Below are positions 53,781-63,431 of a stretch of DNA of 64,000 nucleotides, one piece after another. The DNA is from Nitrospira sp. (GTDB lineage: Bacteria > Nitrospirota > Nitrospiria > Nitrospirales > Nitrospiraceae). The stretch spans positions 53,866-117,865 of the forward strand of contig SWDR01000003.1 of the NCBI GenBank assembly GCA_005116815.1, given 5' to 3'. The notes under the pieces are model-generated. The model worked only from the letters and a program-made list of their open reading frames with translations. It did not search any database and was not told the DNA's origin. Both the position numbers and the translations under genes were made by a program. Position 1 is the stretch's first letter. Each line of letters starts with the position of its first letter.

Positions 53781-55583
53781 GTGGGAGATGATGAGGTGAG
53801 GGGCATGCAACAACAGGGTGGATGGTTTCAGAGACTTCTCCAGGCCGGCCGCGGTCATGGGGGGATGTTCTCAGCGCTGTTGTGGGCCGTGGGCCTGCTC
53901 AGCCTTCCCGCGCTGGCCTTCGGTGCAGATGTCGCACCGGCCGCGGCGACCGAATATCGTGACATTCCCTACATTGGCAGCCGCAACCTCGTCTGGGTTG
54001 TCGCGCAGCTGCATTTGCTGCTCGCAGGGTTCGTCTTGGGTGTGCCGATCTTCGCCTGGTTGTGCGAAGTCGTCGCTTGGAAGACGGGCGAAAAGCGCTA
54101 CGACAAACTTGCGAAAGAGTTCACCAAGCTTCTGACCTCCGCCTATGCCACGACGGCACTCTTCGGCGGCATTCTCCTGTTCCTGCTGATCTCGTTCTAT
54201 CCCAAGTTGATGAACTATCTCACGGATATTTTCTTTCCGTCCTTCATCGTCTATTGCCTCCTCTTCCTGGTCGAAACCGCCACACTGTATCTCTATTGGT
54301 ATGGCTGGGATGCGATGCAGGACGGCCACAAGAAGACGTTCCACATTTTCCTCGGCTTCATGCTGAACTTCTTTGCGTTCTTCATCATGATTGTGCCGAA
54401 CTCCTGGGCGACGTTCCAGGCCAGTCCGGTCGTGCTCGCTGAAGGCTCGGATATCGCCAGGGCCTGGGCTGCGACATGGAATCCAACCTGGTGGCCGGTG
54501 AACATTCACCGGTTGATCGCGAACGTGGTGCTCGGTGGGTATATCTGCGGCGCCTACGCCGGGATTCGCTATCTGTCCGCCAGGAACGCGGAAGAGCGGG
54601 ATCACTACGATTGGATGGGCTACGTCGGAAACTTCATCGGGGTGTTCGGCCTCTTGCCGCTTCCCTTTGCCGGCTACTGGCTCATGCGCGAAATTTATCA
54701 GTACAACCAGCAGATGGGCATCACGTTGATGGGAGGCTTCCTCTCCTGGCTATTCATCCTGCAGGCCATGCTCATCGGCGTACTCTTCCTCGGATCGAAC
54801 TATTATTTCTGGCTGGGAATCACCTACCGCATTCCAGGTTCAGAGTTGAAGTATCGGAAGTCGATGTTGTCGATGCTGATCATCCTGCTGCTCTGCCTCG
54901 GCGTCTGGATGACGCCCCACTCGCTCGTGGCGAGTTTGGAAGAAGCGAGAAAGATGGGAGGGACCCACCATCCGCTGCTTGGCGTGTTCGGCGTCATGTC
55001 GGCGAAGATGACGGTCTCGAATCTCATGATCCTCGTGACGTTCATGAGCTTCATCATGTATTGGCGCGCGGGTAAGGAAGAGACCGCCGGATGGGCAAAG
55101 GCCGCGAAAGCGCTGATGAGCGCGTTGCTGGTCCTCGCCGGTATCGCCGTCGTCGTCTTGGGCGTCTGGGGCTACTTCGTGCCGGCCATCATTCGGATCA
55201 ATTACTTCTCGACGTCTCAGGTCATGATCGTGCTCTTCGTCATGTTGACGATCACGCCATTAACCGCGCTGTTGCTGAAGAGCGCGAAGACCACGACGGA
55301 AATGGTTTGGGGCAAGATGCCTCCGCGGGCCGGGTACGCGCTGGTCCTCAATGCGATCATGGTCATCCTCCTGATGACATTGATGGGATACGCTCGGTCG
55401 TCATCGCGCGTCCATTGGCATGTGTATGGTGTGCTTCGGGATTCCTCGCAATATGCATTTTCGCCGGCGTTGGGCTATGCCGCCGGGATTATGGCCTTGA
55501 ACACCTTCTTGTTCTGTATGATTGTCGCGTTCATTTTCTGGGTAGCCACGATGAGCGATAAGGCGAAGGCGTCGCACAGTTAA
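53781..55583 (+). CDS. CydA-like (cytochrome bd-like oxidase) membrane protein
   Basis: 600 aa; IGSRNLVWVVAQLHLLLAGFVLGVPIF, WPVNIHRLIANVVLGGYICGAYAGIRYL; many TM helices. Confidence 0.85.
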   Translation: MGDDEVRGMQQQGGWFQRLLQAGRGHGGMFSALLWAVGLLSLPALAFGADVAPAAATEYRDIPYIGSRNLVWVVAQLHLLLAGFVLGVPIFAWLCEVVAWKTGEKRYDKLAKEFTKLLTSAYATTALFGGILLFLLISFYPKLMNYLTDIFFPSFIVYCLLFLVETATLYLYWYGWDAMQDGHKKTFHIFLGFMLNFFAFFIMIVPNSWATFQASPVVLAEGSDIARAWAATWNPTWWPVNIHRLIANVVLGGYICGAYAGIRYLSARNAEERDHYDWMGYVGNFIGVFGLLPLPFAGYWLMREIYQYNQQMGITLMGGFLSWLFILQAMLIGVLFLGSNYYFWLGITYRIPGSELKYRKSMLSMLIILLLCLGVWMTPHSLVASLEEARKMGGTHHPLLGVFGVMSAKMTVSNLMILVTFMSFIMYWRAGKEETAGWAKAAKALMSALLVLAGIAVVVLGVWGYFVPAIIRINYFSTSQVMIVLFVMLTITPLTALLLKSAKTTTEMVWGKMPPRAGYALVLNAIMVILLMTLMGYARSSSRVHWHVYGVLRDSSQYAFSPALGYAAGIMALNTFLFCMIVAFIFWVATMSDKAKASHS

Positions 55584-55610
55584 GGCGATCGATTTCGCAA
55601 GAGGAGTCTT

Positions 55611-56234
55611 ATGAGCGAAGTTGTTAAATTGCAGTTGATCGGGCTGGCGGTCGTCGGAAGCGGGGCTCTGATCCTCCTCCTGGTCCGCGCCCAATTCGTG
55701 CGGGTCATCGGATTTGTCGCGATCGTGCTCGGTCTCTTTACGCTCACCGCCTTATCGGTGCCGCAGATGGCCTCGCTGCCGCCGGTTGAAGAGAAATTCG
55801 ACATTGCCACGGTCAAGACGCCCACCGACATGGCCACCATCGGGCAGAAGATTTTCTTCAGCAAGGGGCAATGCGCACTCTGCCATACCATCGGCCCCAG
55901 CGAGTCCGCCCGATGCCCGGACCTCAAGGGTATCGGGGCCAAGTTGAGCCGTGAGTTTCTCTTTGAAAGTTTGACGCAGCCACAAGCCTATATCTATCTC
56001 GACTATCGTCATGAAGGACAGCCGAAGGAGTATCCGGCCCGGATGCCCTACATCAACAAGAATCCGATCGGGCTGTCGAAGAATGAAATTCTTTCGGTCA
56101 TCGCATTCCTGCAGCAGATGAGCGGAGAACCGATTTCTGTCTCTGTTGCTGAACTCGAAGTGCCGGGACAGGCGCCTGCCGCTCCGGTGAAGGTCGCTCA
56201 ATCCGGTCCAGTGGCCGTGGCGCAAGCGCACTGA
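55611..56234 (+). CDS. Membrane-anchored mono-haem cytochrome c
   Basis: QKIFFSKGQCALCHTIGPSESARCPDLKGIGAKLS. Confidence 0.85.
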   Translation: MSEVVKLQLIGLAVVGSGALILLLVRAQFVRVIGFVAIVLGLFTLTALSVPQMASLPPVEEKFDIATVKTPTDMATIGQKIFFSKGQCALCHTIGPSESARCPDLKGIGAKLSREFLFESLTQPQAYIYLDYRHEGQPKEYPARMPYINKNPIGLSKNEILSVIAFLQQMSGEPISVSVAELEVPGQAPAAPVKVAQSGPVAVAQAH

Positions 56235-56244
56235 GGAGGAACGT

Positions 56245-56964
56245 ATGGGGGGCTCGTTGCTTAAGCCGGTCATATTGATTGGGATCGTCTATGCGATCTT
56301 GAAGTTTGTGGTGCCCAATATCCCTGGTTCGGCGCCACTGCCGGCCAGTCTCATCTTCCTGTATCTGATGTTGACGACATCGGGCATTGTGATTTTCGCC
56401 ACCTTGAGTGGAGAGTCGAAGGATGCGTTCTGGAACCCGATTCAACGGTTCTTGACGGGAGAGAACATCGGCGGGCTGCAAGTATTGCGGTACGGCGTAC
56501 TGCTGCTCTTTCCCTTGATGGTCGGCTGGCAAACCTATAGCAGCACCGCGACCAGCGATGCGCCGCCATCGGAAAACCGCACGATTCATCCGGCTCCGCC
56601 AGGGGAATATACCGGCTTGTCGAATCCCGTTCCCAAGACACCAGACACGATCCAGCAGGGGAAGGGTTTCTATGCCGCGTTCTGTTCTCCCTGCCATGGA
56701 GGGAACTTCGATGGGAAGGGGCCGGCAGCCAGAGGATTCAATCCTCCTCCTGCTAACTTCTCCGATCCAACGACCATCGCCATGCTGCAAGAAAGTTATC
56801 TCTTCTGGCGCATCAAGAAGGGCGGCGTCGGCCTCCCGATCGAAGGCATGCCCTGGAAGTCCGCGATGCCTCGCTGGGAAGTCGAGCTTCCCGACGAATG
56901 GATCTGGAAAATTATCATGGGCGAGTACGATGGAGCGCATCAAGCGCCGAGGACCTGGGAGTAG
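56245..56964 (+). CDS. Membrane-anchored mono-haem cytochrome c
   Basis: GKGFYAAFCSPCHGGNFDGKGPAARGFNPPPANF. Confidence 0.87.
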   Translation: MGGSLLKPVILIGIVYAILKFVVPNIPGSAPLPASLIFLYLMLTTSGIVIFATLSGESKDAFWNPIQRFLTGENIGGLQVLRYGVLLLFPLMVGWQTYSSTATSDAPPSENRTIHPAPPGEYTGLSNPVPKTPDTIQQGKGFYAAFCSPCHGGNFDGKGPAARGFNPPPANFSDPTTIAMLQESYLFWRIKKGGVGLPIEGMPWKSAMPRWEVELPDEWIWKIIMGEYDGAHQAPRTWE

Positions 56965-57092
56965 ACGGGAGTAGGCGTGCCTGCCTTCTGTGCTCGCACA
57001 CCGCGCACGTTGAGAAGGTGACCGGTGAATGCGCGCAGTGGAAGGCCCACCGCCGCACCCTCTGAGACGTGAGTAGAGAGAGGACGGAACTT

Positions 57093-57959
57093 ATGACACA
57101 GAGATTGAACTACATCGTTCCGACGGTTGCGGTCGGTGCATGGTTGGCCATGGGATTGCTGGCTGTGCAGCCCGGCTCTGCCGAGGAAAAGTCGGCGGCC
57201 ACCGTTCAGGCTGAATCGACCTTGCAAAGTGTGTCGGTCAGCGCACCGATGGTAAAGGGTGCCCTGCCGGTCGATGACCCGAATGCCGCGGTGTGGAGCA
57301 GTGCCACGCTGGCGCGATTCCCGATGTCGCCGCAAGTCCATTGGCCGAATCGTATTTTGGAAGCGACGGTCAGAGACCTGAACGTGCGCGCCTTACATGA
57401 CGGAACGAACGTTGCCATTCTCTTGGAGTATACGGACCCGACGGAAGATCCGGACGATGCCGCGGCGATTCAATTCATGGTGGGCGACAAGAAAGCTCAC
57501 TTTGCGCATGGCCAGCCGATGGCGCAGGTGGAGGGCGGCCCGGTCAATATCTGGTTCTGGAAGAACAAAGACGGCAAAGCGCTGGACATGAATGCCAAGG
57601 GTTTTGGCACGCTGAAAGTCCAGACGCATCAGGACGTGAAGGCCAAAGGCGCCTATGCCAACGGCACATGGAAGGTCGTCTTCACGCGCCCCCTCTCCAC
57701 CGAACATGCAGACGAGGATACACAAATTGCCCAAGGTGGATTCGTCAATATCGCCTTCGCCGTCTGGGACGGCAAGAAGGACGCAAGCGGCGAACTGAAA
57801 GAAAAGGGATCGCAGAAGGCGGTCTCCTCCTGGTGGTATTTCCGTGCAGAAGCACCCCCGGATTACTCCGGTTATTACTATGCGCTCCTCGCCGTGGGCT
57901 TGGCTCTCGGATTTCAGTTCGTACTGATCCGCAAGCTAAAGAAAGGGCAATCAGCATGA
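57093..57959 (+). CDS. Ethylbenzene dehydrogenase-related haem-binding protein (NxrC/DMSO-reductase gamma-like)
   Basis: VKGALPVDDPNAAVWSSATLARFPMSPQVHWPNRILEATVRDLNVRALHDGTNVAILLEYTDPTEDPDD...; signal peptide and C-terminal TM. Confidence 0.72.
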   Translation: MTQRLNYIVPTVAVGAWLAMGLLAVQPGSAEEKSAATVQAESTLQSVSVSAPMVKGALPVDDPNAAVWSSATLARFPMSPQVHWPNRILEATVRDLNVRALHDGTNVAILLEYTDPTEDPDDAAAIQFMVGDKKAHFAHGQPMAQVEGGPVNIWFWKNKDGKALDMNAKGFGTLKVQTHQDVKAKGAYANGTWKVVFTRPLSTEHADEDTQIAQGGFVNIAFAVWDGKKDASGELKEKGSQKAVSSWWYFRAEAPPDYSGYYYALLAVGLALGFQFVLIRKLKKGQSA

Positions 57960-58972
57960 AGGCGGCTCGCCTACAAGTATTAGGAATGGTGGGGGGACTG
58001 GTTGGCGTCTGGGCCATGGTGGTCGGGGGCTGTGCCAATGAGCAGCAGCAGAAGGGCAAGGAACTCTACAGCCACTACTGCATGCATTGTCACGGAGAAA
58101 ACGGCCGCCAGAACGAGGGCTTCAATTGGTCCTCGATGCCGGATCCGAAGCCGAAAGATTTGTCGAACAAGTCGGAGATGGGAACCTTCAAGGACGAAGA
58201 CATTTTCAATACCGTCTCACGCGACATGAAAGATACGAGTCCAGGCGGCGACAAGATCGGCGACGACGATTTCGCGGTGCCGACCATGCCGACCTTCAAG
58301 TACACCCTCTCCGAGGATGAAATCTGGGCCATCGTGGGTTATGTCCGAGGCCTCCACGGCATGAAGCTGGAGTTTAAAGTCGAGGAACGGAAGAAGGAGC
58401 TCTCTGGCCTGCTCCAAACGGCGCAAGGCAAGGCCGATCAGACCAAGCAGGCCTATGAAGCCGCGGAGAAGAAGGCGAGCGACGAGGCGGAAAAGAAGAG
58501 CGCAGAATTGAAGAAGGACGTCGATGCCGACGAATCCTCCTATGCCAAGGAATTGGCCGCCATGGTGCAGGCCAAGAAAGAACTCGACGCAGCCCAGGCT
58601 GCGCTGAATAATTTCTCCACGAGACCAGGCAAAGGTTTGAATATCGCCCGGCCTGATCTCACGACGAAGCCCGAGCAGGTTGCCGAATTGGTTGAACTGG
58701 GCAAGCGGCTCTATTCCAATAAGTATGGCTGCAACGGGTGCCATAGTCTCGGTGAAGAGGGTGGCAAAGTGGGGCCGGCGCTCGACCGTGCAGGATTCAG
58801 ATTGAATGGAACCTGGATCTATCGCTGGGTCAAGAACCCGCAGGCCATGAAAGCTGAAACCAGGATGCCGGCACTCGGGTTGAGCGATGCCGATGCCAAA
58901 GCCGTGACTCTGTACCTCGGGACCTTGCGTGCGCCCAAGCCGGACGCTCCGATCGAGAAGCAGGCAGGTTGA
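57956..58972 (+). CDS. Di-haem c-type cytochrome lipoprotein with coiled-coil linker
   Basis: CMHCHGENGRQ and CNGCHSLGEEGGKVGPAL haem motifs; ATGA overlap with previous gene; lipobox VVGGC. Confidence 0.87.
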   Translation: MKAARLQVLGMVGGLVGVWAMVVGGCANEQQQKGKELYSHYCMHCHGENGRQNEGFNWSSMPDPKPKDLSNKSEMGTFKDEDIFNTVSRDMKDTSPGGDKIGDDDFAVPTMPTFKYTLSEDEIWAIVGYVRGLHGMKLEFKVEERKKELSGLLQTAQGKADQTKQAYEAAEKKASDEAEKKSAELKKDVDADESSYAKELAAMVQAKKELDAAQAALNNFSTRPGKGLNIARPDLTTKPEQVAELVELGKRLYSNKYGCNGCHSLGEEGGKVGPALDRAGFRLNGTWIYRWVKNPQAMKAETRMPALGLSDADAKAVTLYLGTLRAPKPDAPIEKQAG

Positions 58973-59875
58973 TCAGAACAGAAATCCCGCAACCATACTA
59001 ATTAATATAGCGGCTCCCACCCACACATGTTGTTGAAACATGCGGAAAGCGGTGGGGGCCGGTATGGCCCCTCTGAGCTGCAGGGCTTGCCTCCCGCACC
59101 ACATTCCAATAGCCATGAGCAGGGCATAGTAGACCCAGCCGATCTGGGCCAGCCAGCCTGCGAGTCCCAAGAGCAGCAGCATCGCGCCGAAGGCCGTGCC
59201 GACGGCGATCCACGTAGACGAACCGAACAACAGAGCCGAGGATTTCACCCCGATTCGGCGATCGTCGACGACATCTTGCAAGGCGTAGATCGTATCGTAC
59301 CCGATCGCCCAGCAGACCGTCGCCGCGAAAAGGCACCAGGCAGGCCCTTCGATCGCTCCTCGCGAGGCGGCCCAGGCCATGACGGTGCCCCAGCCGAAGG
59401 CGATCCCCAGCATAGCTTGCGGCACGTGGATCACACGTTTCGCAAAGGGGTAGAGGGCGGCTAAAAGGACGGCAATCGGGCTTAAGAGGATGGTGAAGGG
59501 GTCGAGCAGCAACACGAGGATGCCGGCCATGGAGAGAAAGAGGACGAGGACCAGCAGGGCATGGGCGACGCTCAGTTCACCGGACGCGAGGGGCCGTACC
59601 ACCGTGCGCGCTACGTGCCGGTCGAAGGATCGATCCGCCAGATCGTTCAGCACTACGCCGGCACTGCGCATCACGAAGGAACCGGCCACAAAAATCGCGA
59701 ATAACCGGAGCGGCGGCAGGCCGCGAGCTGCCAAGACCAGCGACCAGAGCGTGGGGAACATGAGCAGCCAGGTCCCGGTTTGGTTTTGGAGGCGAATGAG
59801 TCTGGTGATGGCCGACCAGGAGAGCCGTGGCGTTATCACGGACGATTCCGGCGCCGATGAAGAAGATTCAGTCAT
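58973..59875 (-). CDS. ubiA: UbiA-family 4-hydroxybenzoate polyprenyltransferase
   Basis: RLIRLQNQTGTWLLMFPTLWSLVLA, MRSAGVVLNDLADRSFDRHVART, YDTIYALQDVVDDRRIGVKSSA. Confidence 0.9.
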   Translation of the reverse strand: MTESSSSAPESSVITPRLSWSAITRLIRLQNQTGTWLLMFPTLWSLVLAARGLPPLRLFAIFVAGSFVMRSAGVVLNDLADRSFDRHVARTVVRPLASGELSVAHALLVLVLFLSMAGILVLLLDPFTILLSPIAVLLAALYPFAKRVIHVPQAMLGIAFGWGTVMAWAASRGAIEGPAWCLFAATVCWAIGYDTIYALQDVVDDRRIGVKSSALLFGSSTWIAVGTAFGAMLLLLGLAGWLAQIGWVYYALLMAIGMWCGRQALQLRGAIPAPTAFRMFQQHVWVGAAILISMVAGFLF

Positions 59876-59922
59876 GCGGGAGAACTTAGCCGAGGGTGGT
59901 GGGGCTGTCAACGCCGAGGCAC

Positions 59923-60011
59923 GGCTGGTTTATCTTGTTTATTTGGTCTCTCTGGTTTGTTTGGTTGAACGAGTCTAACCAGATGAACGAAACAAACCAG
60001 ATAAACCAGCC
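59923..60011. repeat. Long imperfect inverted repeat between ubiA and the caspase-like lipoprotein gene
   Basis: GGCTGGTTTATCTTGTTTATTTGGTCTCTCTGGTT ... AACCAGATGAACGAAACAAACCAGATAAACCAGCC; roughly 29 of 35 positions complementary by eye. Confidence 0.85.
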
Positions 60012-60053
60012 TTGCTCGTGAGTTGTGCTGATCGGATGCTTTTCTGTATAAGA

Positions 60054-62006
60054 ATGATGGTGCATGTCATTGATTCCGCGCATTCTTCCTTTCTGTTTCG
60101 CACAGCCTCATGGGTTGTCGCAGGGCTCTGTGTCGGAGCCTTGACGAGCTGCGGGCTCTTCTCCAGCCGAAACGGCGACACGATCGGCTATTATCTCCCC
60201 TTGACCGTCCAACTTCGTGCTGATCCCAGTATCGCTGCGTCGCAGCTCCTCTATCAGGATGCCTGTGGCCAACAGCAGTCCTTGCTGCTGGGCGGTCTCT
60301 TGCAAGAACAGCTCACACGAAAAACGGGCCGCGTCTTTGAAAAGGTCCTGACTGGTGCGGCCGCATCCTCCGCGATCGCGGACGGGTATGTCGACGCATC
60401 GATCGGTCTGGCTCAGGTCGATCTGGCGATCGTTCGAAAGGCCAACAAGAGTTATCCGGCGATGGTCTCTGTGGGATTGGATTTTGCCTATACGGCTGCA
60501 GACGGCACGGTCCTGTACAGCAAGAAAATCCAAAGCATCGGTCGTGGAGAGGTGGAAGTCAGCGCCGCCTCTTGTGAGGTGAAGGGGCTCGAGAAGATTG
60601 CCCAGGAGGCCTTGAGCCTCGTCACAGACGGGATGGCCAAGCAACTCGGGACATCGACGAAGATCATCGTGGCTGCTGAAACCAGAAAGGCCGGTGGCGC
60701 CAAGCCGATGGTGGGGACCGTCCCGCCCCCCTCTCCGATTGCAACCGGTGGAACATCCGCTGCGGTGAAACAGCCCGTCGCGCCGCAGTCGTCGGCAGCG
60801 GTGCCGATGCCGGTTCAAACGGATGAGCCCGCCACGGTCATATTTCGTGCGATCGTTCGTGATGAAAATCGCAATCAGGTACTGCATGCCGGTGAAGCCA
60901 TCGCGATCGAAATCGAGGTGAAAAACGAAGGGCCTGGCATGGCACGGGCCATGGAGCTGTCGGTGACCTCGACGCCACCCTTGGTCGAGCAGATTCCCGG
61001 GCTGGTCTCCGTCGGGGATCTGCAGCCAGGCGAAGTCAAACGCCTGACGTTGGACGGCAAAGTCGGCGAGGTTCCAGCGGCCGTGCAGGCGGAGCTCACG
61101 CTGATCTTGCGAGCCGGATCTCCAACGGTCCAGCTGCCCTCTCCTAAAAAGTTTCTCGTGGCGATGAAGCCTGCCTCTGCGCCGGGGGCCCAGTCTCTGC
61201 CGGTCGACGTCGATCAGCTGCCGAAACGGACAGGTTTGCTCAAGCAACCGAAGGCGGTAGGCATTACCGTCGGGGTGGGCCAGTTTCGTGAGAGCAGCAT
61301 CGCCCGGGTCAAGTATGCGACGCGGGATGCGGAGCAGGCCGCCACCTACCTGAGATCGATCGGTGGGATTCCTCACGCGCGGGTGCGTACGCTGCTCGAT
61401 GGTCATGCCCTCAAGAGCGACCTGGCCGAGGCCCTGGAAGAATGGCTGCCTAAACTGGTCGACCCCACTACCGTGGTTTATATTTCGGTCACGGGCCGTG
61501 GCGTGGTCGATCCGATTACCGGCGCCGTGTCGATGGTGTTGTTCGACAGCATGCCCGCGACCGGGACACGCCTCTACTCGCTGCGCCGGCTACAGGAATC
61601 CCTGGAGAAGTTGCCGATTCAGCAGGTCGTTGTGATGCTCGACCTCTCGCTGGAGTCGGCGTCCGGCACGGAGTCGGCCGCCATGACCGTTCCCCTCTGG
61701 GGGCAGGAGGGGGCGGTCAAAGACAAGATCATGTGGATGATCGGCAACCGGGGACTGCAAGAATCCCATAGTTATGACCCGGGCCAGCATGGGCTCTTTG
61801 CCTATCAATGGCTCAAGGGTCTGGGCGGGGCCGCAGATCTCGATAAGGACGGGGCGATCCTGGCTGGTGAGCTCTGCGCCTATACCAAGGGGCAGGTTCT
61901 CAAGATCTCTCAAGAGCAGTATGGCAAGGAGCAGGAGCCCCTCTGCCTTCCGGGGCCAGGCCAGGGGGCCATGGTCAGGCTGCAGCCTCTGGCCCGGTTC
62001 AAATAA
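60054..62006 (+). CDS. Lipoprotein with N-terminal secretion-type domain, CARDB-like domain and caspase-like (C14) domain lacking the usual His/Cys
   Basis: Lipobox VGALTSCG; IVRDENRNQVLHAGEAIAIEIEVKNEGPGMARAMELSVTS; VGVGQFRESSIARVKYATRDAEQAATYLRSIGGI...VVYISVTGRGVVD...VVVMLDLSLES. Confidence 0.75.
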   Translation: MMVHVIDSAHSSFLFRTASWVVAGLCVGALTSCGLFSSRNGDTIGYYLPLTVQLRADPSIAASQLLYQDACGQQQSLLLGGLLQEQLTRKTGRVFEKVLTGAAASSAIADGYVDASIGLAQVDLAIVRKANKSYPAMVSVGLDFAYTAADGTVLYSKKIQSIGRGEVEVSAASCEVKGLEKIAQEALSLVTDGMAKQLGTSTKIIVAAETRKAGGAKPMVGTVPPPSPIATGGTSAAVKQPVAPQSSAAVPMPVQTDEPATVIFRAIVRDENRNQVLHAGEAIAIEIEVKNEGPGMARAMELSVTSTPPLVEQIPGLVSVGDLQPGEVKRLTLDGKVGEVPAAVQAELTLILRAGSPTVQLPSPKKFLVAMKPASAPGAQSLPVDVDQLPKRTGLLKQPKAVGITVGVGQFRESSIARVKYATRDAEQAATYLRSIGGIPHARVRTLLDGHALKSDLAEALEEWLPKLVDPTTVVYISVTGRGVVDPITGAVSMVLFDSMPATGTRLYSLRRLQESLEKLPIQQVVVMLDLSLESASGTESAAMTVPLWGQEGAVKDKIMWMIGNRGLQESHSYDPGQHGLFAYQWLKGLGGAADLDKDGAILAGELCAYTKGQVLKISQEQYGKEQEPLCLPGPGQGAMVRLQPLARFK

Positions 62007-62109
62007 TGGACATGAGAAGGCCTGATTTCTCGCCTATCGTCTGCCGTTGAACGAAAAACCTCTTGAGGCTGAGAAAAAACCCGTGTAAGTTGTGGCTTCT
62101 CTCGCGAGG

Positions 62110-62185
62110 GCCGGCGTAGCTCAGTTGGTAGAGCAGCTGTTTCGTAAACAGCAGGTCGTCCGTTCAATCCGGATCGCCGGCTCCA
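62110..62185 (+). tRNA. tRNA-Thr (CGT)
   Basis: GCCGGCG...CGCCGGC acceptor stem, D-arm GCTCAGTTGGTAGAGC, anticodon stem-loop CTGTTTCGTAAACAG (CGT), GTCCGTTCAATCCGGAT, CCA encoded. Confidence 0.93.
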
Positions 62186-62213
62186 CACCTCGCGTAATCC
62201 GATATCTCTCCCT

Positions 62214-63395
62214 ATGAGAATAGGAATTCAGGCTCTCACGTTGCTCTGCGGTCTGCTGCTGTCAGGCTGCCTCTCCCCCATTACGCTGAATCGAGCCGTG
62301 ACGGCCTATGATCAGGCGGTCACGGATGCCATCTCAAAGCAGTTGCTCATCAACATCGCGCGCGCCCACCAGCATCAACCGATTCACTTCACCGGCGTCT
62401 CGAACATCGCCGCGACGTTCGACTTCCGTGTCAGTGCCGGCGCCACGCCGGCACTCACGGGAGACGCCAGCAAAGCGCTCATGCCGATCTTCGGCGGCAG
62501 CGTGGCGGAGAACCCCACCATCAGTATCGTGCCGATCGAAGGGGAAGAGTTCACCAAGCGGCTGTTGACCCCCTTTCAGGAAACCAAGTTCACACTCTTG
62601 CTCCGGCAGCGATTCGACATCGATCTGTTGCTCAGGCTGATGGCGCAGGAGCTGCGGATCACGAAGAATGGGGAGGAAGTCTCCTACCGCAATATGCCGG
62701 CGGATCGAACAGGTTACGAGATGTTCCGCCGGGTGGTGACGCACATCTCGGCTATTCAGGACGCGAATCAGCTCCATGCCGAACCGCTTGTCTACAATCG
62801 GTCCTGGACGATTCCTGCCAACTCGGTCACAGCCGAAGGCTTCCAATCGTTACAAAAAGAATATCTCGTGACCTACAGCCAGAAAGACAATACCTATACC
62901 CTTCGAAAGCAAATCACGGGACGCATTCTCATCACCAACTATGACCCTGACACGCTTGCACCGGAGGAACGGGCCCGGTTGATCGACGAAGCGGAAGAAG
63001 GGCACCTCAACGATGTCTCTTTCGACATCCGCCCAGGACACGTCGGAGGGGAATACCCCCTCAAGGGAGATTTCCGGCTGCGGAGCTTCAATACCATTCT
63101 TAACTTTCTGGGTCGATCGCTGGGAGAAGACCCTGAATACCACGTCGAGAGTGATCCACGGACACCAGCATTCTTCGAAAATCCAGACCACACAATGGAA
63201 CTGGTACTGTCGGATGGAGCTCCATCAGAAGCTGACCTGTCGATTCAGTCCCATGGGAAACATTACTCCGTGAACACCACGGGACCGGCGGCGCGCTGGA
63301 ATCGCGAGGCCTTCCAATTGTTATACCTGCTGTTCCAAATGACCGTGAGCGAGGTCCCTCGCGTCGGTGTGCCGAGCATCACCATTGCGAAATAA
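62214..63395 (+). CDS. Hypothetical lipoprotein
   Basis: 393 aa; LTLLCGLLLSGCLSPITLNRAV lipobox; no recognised domain. Confidence 0.7.
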   Translation: MRIGIQALTLLCGLLLSGCLSPITLNRAVTAYDQAVTDAISKQLLINIARAHQHQPIHFTGVSNIAATFDFRVSAGATPALTGDASKALMPIFGGSVAENPTISIVPIEGEEFTKRLLTPFQETKFTLLLRQRFDIDLLLRLMAQELRITKNGEEVSYRNMPADRTGYEMFRRVVTHISAIQDANQLHAEPLVYNRSWTIPANSVTAEGFQSLQKEYLVTYSQKDNTYTLRKQITGRILITNYDPDTLAPEERARLIDEAEEGHLNDVSFDIRPGHVGGEYPLKGDFRLRSFNTILNFLGRSLGEDPEYHVESDPRTPAFFENPDHTMELVLSDGAPSEADLSIQSHGKHYSVNTTGPAARWNREAFQLLYLLFQMTVSEVPRVGVPSITIAK

Positions 63396-63431
63396 CGTCG
63401 TCGCCTCGTTGGGCAGCAGCCTCTGCTGATT

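Noticed and set aside
60108-61406. 432-aa minus-strand ORF
   Set aside because: Fully antisense to the well-supported lipoprotein gene; Arg/His-rich translation typical of a spurious frame in GC-rich DNA.
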